Assembly (NCBI GenBank): GCA_045658645.1
Contig: JAZOVJ010000007.1
Span: 1 to 64,000 of the forward strand
Direction: 5' to 3'
Source: UBA1738 sp045658645
GTDB taxonomy: Bacteria > Bacillota > Clostridia > UBA1381
Length of the DNA: 64,000 bases
Below the pieces are notes generated by a model. It searched no databases, was not told the DNA's origin, and saw only the letters and a list, made by a program, of their open reading frames with translations. Both the position numbers and the translations under genes were made by a program. Of the stretch, positions 57,963 to 64,000 are shown one piece after another. Position 1 is the stretch's first letter. Each line of letters opens with the position of its first letter.

Positions 57963-59732
57963 ATGCCAAGATACTCGGATGAGCTTGTAAATGAGATATT
58001 TTCACAAAATGATATTGTTGATTACGTATCTCAATACGTAAAGCTCAGGAAAAATGGACGTGACTATACAGGTTTATGCCCGTTCCATAAAGAAAAATCT
58101 CCTTCTTTTCACGTTAACCAGGATAAACAGCTTTTTCATTGTTTTGGATGTGGAGCGGGAGGAAACCTTGTTCAGTTTGTAATGAGGTCAGAAGGTCTTG
58201 ATTTTGTTGAAGCACTAAAGCTTATGGCGGACCGCGCAGGAATAGTTCTTCCGGACGAAAACAGCATAGCAGACGATAAAGCGTACCAAAAAAAGAAGCA
58301 AATTTATTCAATGAACAAAGCTGCTGCAAGGCTGTATTTTGAAACTCTCACAACTAAGGAAGAAGGAAAAGAAGGACTTGAATATTTCAGCAAAAGAAAA
58401 ATTCTGCCTTCCACGATACGTAAATACGGACTTGGATATGCTCCCGATAGTTTTGACTATCTGAAAAAACATATGAACAAGCTGGGTTTTAGTGACGAAG
58501 AACTTTTAGAAGCAGGCTTGTGCGTCACAAAGAACGATAAAATCTATGACAAATTCAGGGGAAGGGTAATGTTCCCGATAATAGATTTGAGAGGAAATGT
58601 GATTGCCTTTGGAGGAAGAATAATTAATGCGGTGGAAAAGGATGGATACAAACCACCAAAATATTTAAACTCCGCAGAAACACTTGTTTTCAATAAAGGC
58701 AAAAATCTTTTCTCGCTGAACCTTGCAAAAAAAGAGTCTGCTGGTCAATGTATTCTGTGCGAAGGATATATGGACGTAATTTCTGTATATCAAGCCGGTG
58801 TTACAAATATTGTGGCAACCCTCGGTACAGCACTTACAGAAAATCAGGCAAAGCTTTTAATGAAATATTCAGGAGAAATAATTCTTTGCTATGATAGCGA
58901 TGAAGCGGGACAAGCCGCCACAAAACGAGGAATTGAAATTATCAATTCGGTAGGAGGCAGATGTCGTGTGATGAAGCTGAAAGGTGCTAAAGACCCTGAT
59001 GAATACATAAAGTCTAACGGAATTGATTTATTCAAAAAGGCAATAAGAGATGCCTTGCCGTCAACAGAGTACCTTTTGGGAAATTTAAAATCGCAATACG
59101 ATACCGATAATCCTGACGGAAAGGTTATGTTTATTCATAAAGCGGCTGAAGTTTTGGCGGGAGTAAAAAGCGCAGTCGAAATTGATGCCTATGTGAAAAA
59201 AATATCCGATGAAACAGAAATAAGCAAAGATGCTATTTACGCAGAGTTAAAAAAAATACGTTCAACTGACAAAACCGGTGCAAATGTAATAAAACCGGTA
59301 AAAATGCCATCTAAAGCCACCAGCGCTGTGTTGGATAGTAAGACAGTCAATGCTGAAAAACGGCTTTTGGGGCTTATTATTGACAGCAAGAAGGCGTATC
59401 AGATTGTGAAAGAAGAATTTTCTTCATCCGATTTTACCCAAGGGCCGTTAAGCCAACTTGCAGAAATAATTTATAATTGCTATGAAACGGGAGAAACAAT
59501 AGATCCTCCGCTTATTATAAATAAGTTTAATGAAAAGGATGCAGACTTTGTGTCACAAATCTTCTGTAACATAGAAACGTATAAGGATGAGGATAATACC
59601 TTAAGGCAACTTGTAAACAACATCAAGATAGAAAAAATTTCTGTCGAAATTGAGAAGGCAACAAACGAAAATGACGTCATTAAGGTTAAGGAGCTTTTAA
59701 CTTTAAGACTTGAATTGGAAGGGAAAAAGTAA
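57963..59732 (+). CDS. dnaG: DNA primase
   Basis: Synthesises RNA primers for replication. The 589-residue protein has the N-terminal CHC2 zinc-binding domain (C39, H42, C60, C63), the primase core with the conserved segment LGYAPDSFDYL, the TOPRIM motifs CEGYMDVISVYQAG and CYDSDEAGQAA, and a C-terminal DnaB-binding region. AAAGGAG lies before the ATG. It starts the primase-sigma operon and directly abuts rpoD, the Firmicutes remnant of the macromolecular synthesis operon; rpsU is absent here. Confidence 0.97.
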   Translation: MPRYSDELVNEIFSQNDIVDYVSQYVKLRKNGRDYTGLCPFHKEKSPSFHVNQDKQLFHCFGCGAGGNLVQFVMRSEGLDFVEALKLMADRAGIVLPDENSIADDKAYQKKKQIYSMNKAAARLYFETLTTKEEGKEGLEYFSKRKILPSTIRKYGLGYAPDSFDYLKKHMNKLGFSDEELLEAGLCVTKNDKIYDKFRGRVMFPIIDLRGNVIAFGGRIINAVEKDGYKPPKYLNSAETLVFNKGKNLFSLNLAKKESAGQCILCEGYMDVISVYQAGVTNIVATLGTALTENQAKLLMKYSGEIILCYDSDEAGQAATKRGIEIINSVGGRCRVMKLKGAKDPDEYIKSNGIDLFKKAIRDALPSTEYLLGNLKSQYDTDNPDGKVMFIHKAAEVLAGVKSAVEIDAYVKKISDETEISKDAIYAELKKIRSTDKTGANVIKPVKMPSKATSAVLDSKTVNAEKRLLGLIIDSKKAYQIVKEEFSSSDFTQGPLSQLAEIIYNCYETGETIDPPLIINKFNEKDADFVSQIFCNIETYKDEDNTLRQLVNNIKIEKISVEIEKATNENDVIKVKELLTLRLELEGKK

Positions 59733-60812
59733 ATGTCAGATTTAGAAAACAAGAAACAAATAGTAAAAGACCTTATTGAAAAAGGCAAAGCGAAGGAACT
59801 TTTAACACACAATGATATTAATATGTTCTTTCAGGATATGGAACTGTCAGCAGAAGAAATGGAAACCATATACGATGCACTTGAAAAAGAGGGTATCGAA
59901 ATCGTTGAAGATTTGGACAAAGAACTTGAGGATATTGAAGTTTCTCAGGAAGAACTCGAGGACCTTTCTGTGCCTGAAGGAATAAGCATTGATGACCACG
60001 TTAAGATGTATCTTAAGGAAATCGGTAAGGTAGACCTTTTGGGAGCAGAGGAAGAAACCGCTCTTGCAAAAAGAATGGCTGAGGGTGACGAAGAGGCTAA
60101 GAAAAAACTTGCCGAAGCAAACCTTCGTCTTGTTGTAAGTATTGCAAAAAGATATGTTGGTCGTGGTATGATGTTCCTTGACCTTATTCAAGAGGGAAAC
60201 CTGGGACTTATCAAGGCTGTGGACAAGTTTGATTATTCAAAGGGTTACAAATTCTCAACTTATGCAACCTGGTGGATAAGACAGGCAATCACCCGTGCTA
60301 TTGCTGACCAGGCAAGAACTATCCGTATTCCTGTCCACATGGTAGAAACTATTAATAAACTTGTAAGAGTTTCACGTCAGCTTGTTCAGGAATTAGGTCG
60401 TGAACCTACACCTGAAGAACTTGCAAAAGAACTTGGTATGTCTGTTGAAAAAGTTCGTGAAATCTCAAAAATATCACAAGAACCTGTTTCTCTTGAAACT
60501 CCTATTGGCGAAGAAGAAGACAGCCATCTTGGTGACTTTATTCCTGATAATGACGCTCCGGCACCTTCTGAAGCCGCAAGTATTGTTATGCTAAAAGAAC
60601 AGCTTGTTGATGTTTTGAAAACACTTACACCTCGTGAAGAAAAGGTTTTAAGACTACGTTTCGGTCTGGAAGACGGAAGGCAGAGAACTCTTGAAGAAGT
60701 CGGCATAGTGTTTGACGTTACTCGTGAACGTATAAGACAGATTGAGGCAAAGGCACTTCGTAAACTTCGCCATCCGTCACGCAGTAAAAAGCTTAAGGAT
60801 TACCTTGATTAA
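59733..60812 (+). CDS. rpoD: RNA polymerase primary sigma factor SigA
   Basis: The housekeeping sigma factor. The 359-residue protein has a short region 1.1 and regions 1.2-4.2: KMYLKEIGKVDLLGAEEE, region 2 NLRLVVSIAKRYVGRGM, FLDLIQEGNLGLIKAVDKFDY in segments, the -10-reading ATWWIRQAITRAIADQ, and region 4.2 VTRERIRQIEAKALRKLRHP. It directly abuts dnaG with GGAAGGG as ribosome binding site inside dnaG. The consensus promoters across this window match what this factor reads. The gene name sigA is also used. Confidence 0.97.
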   Translation: MSDLENKKQIVKDLIEKGKAKELLTHNDINMFFQDMELSAEEMETIYDALEKEGIEIVEDLDKELEDIEVSQEELEDLSVPEGISIDDHVKMYLKEIGKVDLLGAEEETALAKRMAEGDEEAKKKLAEANLRLVVSIAKRYVGRGMMFLDLIQEGNLGLIKAVDKFDYSKGYKFSTYATWWIRQAITRAIADQARTIRIPVHMVETINKLVRVSRQLVQELGREPTPEELAKELGMSVEKVREISKISQEPVSLETPIGEEEDSHLGDFIPDNDAPAPSEAASIVMLKEQLVDVLKTLTPREEKVLRLRFGLEDGRQRTLEEVGIVFDVTRERIRQIEAKALRKLRHPSRSKKLKDYLD

Positions 60813-60836
60813 TAAATACTTGCACGAGGAATAATT

Positions 60837-61799
60837 ATGGATTGGATACAAATTACTATCTACACAACATCCGAGGGTATTGAAGCTGTTTCAGGAAGAC
60901 TTTTACAGCTTGGTATCTACGGTATTGAAATTGTAGACGAAAAAGATTTTAAAGATTTTCTTGAAGAGAATAAGTCTATCTGGGACTATGTTGATGATGA
61001 CCTTATAAGAGAAAAAGAAGGGGAGACCTGTATAAAAACGTATATAAGTGCAACTGACCCTGATACTCTTTCTGCAATAAAAACAAGTATGGCAGAGCTT
61101 AAAGAATACGATAAAGACGGAATTTTCGGAAGACTTGAGATTAGTCTTGACGATATAAAAGAAGAAGACTGGAGCAATAACTGGAAGAAATATTTTCACA
61201 CAATGGAAATTGGTGATACTTTGATAGTCAAGCCTTTCTGGGAAGATGCTCCTGTAACTGACAAAAAGGTATTTGAAATAAACCCGGGGCTTAGCTTCGG
61301 TACAGGCTCTCACCACACTACCCGTCTGTGCCTTGAAGATATTCAGGATACCGTTAAGGGCGGAGAAAAGGTGCTTGATTTAGGTTGCGGAAGCGGAATT
61401 TTATCAATTGTTTCATTGATGTATGGCGCAGAAAGTGCTATCGCAATTGATATTGACCCTAACTCTATGGATACCGCTTATGATAACTTAAAACGAAACA
61501 ATCTTTCAAAGGACAAGTATTCAGTTGTTATCGGTAACATTCTCTCTGATGAGGAACTGCAAGGCAGGATTTTGGAAGAAAAGTACGACCTGATTCTTGC
61601 CAACATTGTTGCTGATGTTATAATAGCAGCGCTTCCGCTTGTTAAAAGTGCAATCAAAGCTGACGGAACGTTTATCACTTCAGGTATAATTTCCGACAGA
61701 GCAGATGAGGTTGTTGCTGCCATAAATGAAAATGGCTTTGAAATCGTTTCCGAAAAGAGAAGCGCGGATTGGGTAGAGCTAAAGTGCAAGCTTATATAA
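60837..61799 (+). CDS. prmA: ribosomal protein L11 methyltransferase
   Basis: Trimethylates lysines of ribosomal protein L11. The 320-residue protein has an N-terminal L11-recognition domain (about 1-105), a linker with the WSNNWKKYFHTMEIGD segment, and a class I SAM-methyltransferase domain with motif I VLDLGCGSGILSI (about 180-192) preceded by PGLSFGTGSHHTTRLCL, and the NIVADV post-I motif. GAGGAATA precedes the ATG. It follows rpoD after 24 bases and precedes rsmE after 9 bases; prmA-rsmE is a standard pair in Firmicutes. Confidence 0.95.
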   Translation: MDWIQITIYTTSEGIEAVSGRLLQLGIYGIEIVDEKDFKDFLEENKSIWDYVDDDLIREKEGETCIKTYISATDPDTLSAIKTSMAELKEYDKDGIFGRLEISLDDIKEEDWSNNWKKYFHTMEIGDTLIVKPFWEDAPVTDKKVFEINPGLSFGTGSHHTTRLCLEDIQDTVKGGEKVLDLGCGSGILSIVSLMYGAESAIAIDIDPNSMDTAYDNLKRNNLSKDKYSVVIGNILSDEELQGRILEEKYDLILANIVADVIIAALPLVKSAIKADGTFITSGIISDRADEVVAAINENGFEIVSEKRSADWVELKCKLI

Positions 61800-61808
61800 G
61801 GTGAATTT

Positions 61809-62540
61809 ATGTCAAAATTTTTTATACCAAAAGATAACATTTCGCAAAATAGCTTAATAATTACAGGTGAAGATGTAAAGCATATAAGTAAAGTCTTAAG
61901 GATGAGCGTTGGTGATGAAATCACTTGTTGTGACGGTCAGGGAAATGACTATCTTGCGCGCATCGCGTCTTTGGGGGCTGAAATCAGCTGTGAAATCGTT
62001 GAAAAAAAGAAATGTGATACCGAACCAAATATTAACGTAATCTTGATTCAGGGCATTCCTAAAGCCTCTAAAATGGATTACATTATACAAAAAACAACGG
62101 AGCTTGGTATTGCTGAAATATACCCTTGTGAGCTTTCGAGGTGTGTTTCAAAAATAGACGGCGAAAAAAAGATTCAAAGATGGCAGAAAATTTCTGAGGA
62201 AGCTGCAAAACAATCAGGAAGAGGAATTGTACCGAAAATACATAACCCAATTAACATCTCACAGGCAATAGAAATCCTGAATTCCTGTGATGTGGCGTTT
62301 GTTCCTTACGAATGTGCAGAAGAAAAATTCTTAAAACCGCTTTTGACTTCTTTTGAAAATCCTAAAACAGTGGCTTTTATGATAGGACCTGAAGGTGGAT
62401 TTGATAAATCAGAAATTGAAAAGCTTGGCGATATACCTGCGGTTTCTCTTGGAAAAAGAATATTACGAACAGAAACAGCAGGCGAAGCCGTTCTTTCAAT
62501 GGTTATGTATGAGCTTGGTGACATAAACGCAAATATTTGA
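61809..62540 (+). CDS. rsmE: 16S rRNA (uracil1498-N3)-methyltransferase
   Basis: Methylates U1498 in the decoding region of 16S rRNA using SAM. The 243-residue protein has an N-terminal PUA-like domain (about 1-70; VKHISKVLRMSVGDEITCCDG) and a C-terminal SPOUT knot domain with QGIPKASKMDYIIQKTTELG, SEEAAKQSGRG, MIGPEGGFDKSE and LGKRILRTETA, the family SAM-binding knot. AAGGTGAA precedes the ATG. A terminator directly follows. It is cotranscribed with prmA. Confidence 0.96.
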   Translation: MSKFFIPKDNISQNSLIITGEDVKHISKVLRMSVGDEITCCDGQGNDYLARIASLGAEISCEIVEKKKCDTEPNINVILIQGIPKASKMDYIIQKTTELGIAEIYPCELSRCVSKIDGEKKIQRWQKISEEAAKQSGRGIVPKIHNPINISQAIEILNSCDVAFVPYECAEEKFLKPLLTSFENPKTVAFMIGPEGGFDKSEIEKLGDIPAVSLGKRILRTETAGEAVLSMVMYELGDINANI

Positions 62541-62543
62541 CTC

Positions 62544-62577
62544 TAAAAACGTATTGCCTTTTGGCATACGTTTTTGT
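62544..62577 (+). terminator. intrinsic terminator of rsmE
   Basis: Stem AAAAACGTA/TACGTTTTT plus inner TGCC/GGCA with one bulged base, followed by a T run. Confidence 0.88.
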
Positions 62578-62597
62578 GCTAAAAGAAAGGTAACATT

Positions 62598-64000
62598 ATG
62601 GAGAAATTTGAGCTTGTGTCTGATTTTAAAATGTCAGGCGACCAGCCGGAAGCTGTAAAAACCCTTACTGAAGGTGTTTTAAACGGTGAAAAATTTCAGA
62701 CTTTAGTTGGTGTTACAGGGTCGGGAAAAACATTTACAATGGCGAATATTATTGCAAATGTAAATAAACCAACCCTTATTTTAGCGCACAATAAAACTCT
62801 GGCAGCACAGCTCTACAGCGAATTTAAGGAGTTTTTTCCAAATAATGCCGTAGAGTTTTTTGTTTCATACTATGACTATTATCAGCCGGAAGCCTATATT
62901 GCTTCATCTGATACTTATATTGAAAAGGACTCATCGGTAAACGATGAAATAGACGAACTTCGTCATAGCGCCACCTTTGCACTCTTTGAAAGAAAAGATG
63001 TTATTATCATTTCAAGTGTATCCTGCATATATGGTCTTGGCGACCCTGAGGACTATGAAAACTTAATGCTTTCTTTGAGGGTTGGAATGATTAAAGACCG
63101 TGATGAAATTCTACGAAAACTTGTAGATATGCAGTATGAAAGGAACGACATTAACTTTATAAGAAATAAGTTCCGTGCACACGGCGATGTGCTGGAAATA
63201 TTCCCGTCAAACTACAAGGACCGTGCCGTAAGAGTTGAATTCTTTGGTGATGAAATAGACAGGATATCCGAAATAAACGTTGTAACAGGGGAAATAATAG
63301 GCGTAAGAAACCATATTGTAATTTCTCCGGCATCGCACTATGTTACAACAGGTGACAAAATGAAACTTGCCATTTCAGGAATTTTGAACGAGCTTGGTGA
63401 CAGGATACAGTATTTTAAGGCAAACAATCAGCTTATTGAAGCGCAAAGAATAGAGCAACGTACAATGTATGATGTTGAGATGCTTCAGGAAATAGGCTTT
63501 TGCCAGGGTATCGAAAACTATTCACGTTTAATCAGCGGAAGAAAAGCGGGATCTCCGCCATATACGCTACTTGATTATTTCCCTGATGACTTTTTAATGT
63601 TTATCGATGAGTCTCACGTTACAGTTTCTCAGGTTCGCGGAATGTATAACGGTGACAGGGCAAGAAAGGAATCGTTGGTAAACTATGGTTTCAGGCTACC
63701 GTCTGCTTTTGATAACAGACCGCTTAAATTTGATGAGTTCGAAGACAGAATTAATCAGGTAATTTTCACATCAGCAACTCCCGGTGAATACGAAAAAGAA
63801 CATTCGACCGTTTATGCAGAGCAGATTATAAGACCAACAGGACTTTTAGACCCTATAATTCATATTCGTCCTGTAGACAACCAGATAGATGACCTTATAG
63901 CTGAAATAAATGTACGTGCTCAAAGGCAGGAAAGAGTGCTTGTTACAACGTTAACAAAGAAGATGGCAGAAGATCTTACCGATTACCTTCGGGAAATGGG
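62598..64000 (+). CDS. uvrB: excinuclease ABC subunit B (5' part, runs off the window)
   Basis: Damage-verification helicase-like subunit of nucleotide excision repair. About 467 of some 660 residues are present; the frame is open to the window edge. Visible landmarks are Walker A GVTGSGKT (about 37-44), the Tyr-rich beta-hairpin VSYYDYYQPEAYI, motif II FIDESHVTVSQVRGMY, and INQVIFTSATPGEYE. AAAGG lies 7 bases before the ATG. No SigA promoter or LexA box is evident in the short gap after the rsmE terminator. uvrA is expected to follow beyond the window. Confidence 0.96.
   Translation, partial: MEKFELVSDFKMSGDQPEAVKTLTEGVLNGEKFQTLVGVTGSGKTFTMANIIANVNKPTLILAHNKTLAAQLYSEFKEFFPNNAVEFFVSYYDYYQPEAYIASSDTYIEKDSSVNDEIDELRHSATFALFERKDVIIISSVSCIYGLGDPEDYENLMLSLRVGMIKDRDEILRKLVDMQYERNDINFIRNKFRAHGDVLEIFPSNYKDRAVRVEFFGDEIDRISEINVVTGEIIGVRNHIVISPASHYVTTGDKMKLAISGILNELGDRIQYFKANNQLIEAQRIEQRTMYDVEMLQEIGFCQGIENYSRLISGRKAGSPPYTLLDYFPDDFLMFIDESHVTVSQVRGMYNGDRARKESLVNYGFRLPSAFDNRPLKFDEFEDRINQVIFTSATPGEYEKEHSTVYAEQIIRPTGLLDPIIHIRPVDNQIDDLIAEINVRAQRQERVLVTTLTKKMAEDLTDYLREM

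Noticed and set aside
1..64000. Defence system, prophage, CRISPR array or insertion sequence
   Set aside because: No transposase, integrase, nuclease-effector cluster, direct-repeat array or phage structural gene was found on either strand; all larger frames belong to recognised chromosomal genes.

Overview
The window is a 64 kb piece of chromosome from a low-GC, spore-forming, fermentative anaerobe of the Clostridia. The signs are AT-rich intergenic DNA with strong SigA-type promoters, GGAGG ribosome binding sites, several TTG starts, acetate fermentation genes (pta-ackA), pyruvate formate-lyase with its activase, pyruvate phosphate dikinase, a type III glutamine synthetase, a split transketolase, SLH-domain and copper-amine-oxidase-like surface proteins, and a SipL-like spore morphogenesis protein. 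I cannot place it at genus level. I see no rRNA, CRISPR array, prophage or intact insertion sequence. The content is mostly housekeeping.

Layout. 0-8.5 kb: galE (minus) diverges from pta-ackA, followed by an EF-G paralogue, an MsmX-type sugar ABC ATPase, a RadC-family protein and coaX (minus). 8.6-15.2 kb: a small cysteine-tipped membrane protein, fhs, a DUF1836 regulator, a TrhA/hemolysin III protein with an acyl-CoA synthetase, a secreted copper-amine-oxidase-like protein behind a structured leader, and a truncated SGNH-hydrolase remnant. 15.2-24 kb: ppdK, a first methylglyoxal synthase, and an O-acetylation pair (MBOAT + DHHW protein) with a serine hydrolase and radA. 24-34 kb, all minus: glnN, a PdaA-like lipoprotein, glmS, an alanine/glycine symporter behind a glycine riboswitch, and pflBA behind a ZTP riboswitch. 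34.2-34.6 kb: tRNA-Arg followed directly by rhaM. 34.8-42.5 kb: a U32 peptidase, the shape operon maf-mreBCD-PBP2, and a divergent second methylglyoxal synthase. 42.5-51.2 kb: an SLH protein, rhamnulokinase, sipL, and cysE-cysS-mrnC with split transketolase. 51.4-56.5 kb, minus: a large GT-C fusion protein, icd and tcdA. 56.6-64 kb: hpf, a flavoprotein, dnaG-rpoD, prmA-rsmE, and the 5' part of uvrB.

How the genes work together. One-carbon supply links pflB (formate production, here under a ZTP riboswitch that senses low 10-formyl-THF) with fhs (formate activation). Pta-AckA drains acetyl-CoA to ATP. PpdK and the two MgsA proteins sit at the lower-glycolysis branch points. RhaM and RhaB imply L-rhamnose use. 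The most notable observations are the ZTP riboswitch on pflBA with a perfect 22-bp palindrome across its promoter, an 18-base SigB-like promoter element shared by hpf and the EF-G paralogue, a second MgsA with changed active-site residues, a tRNA-Arg/rhaM dicistron, a SigE-like promoter for sipL overlapping the rhaB terminator, and a tandem GT-C/PMT fusion with a beta-sandwich-like insert.
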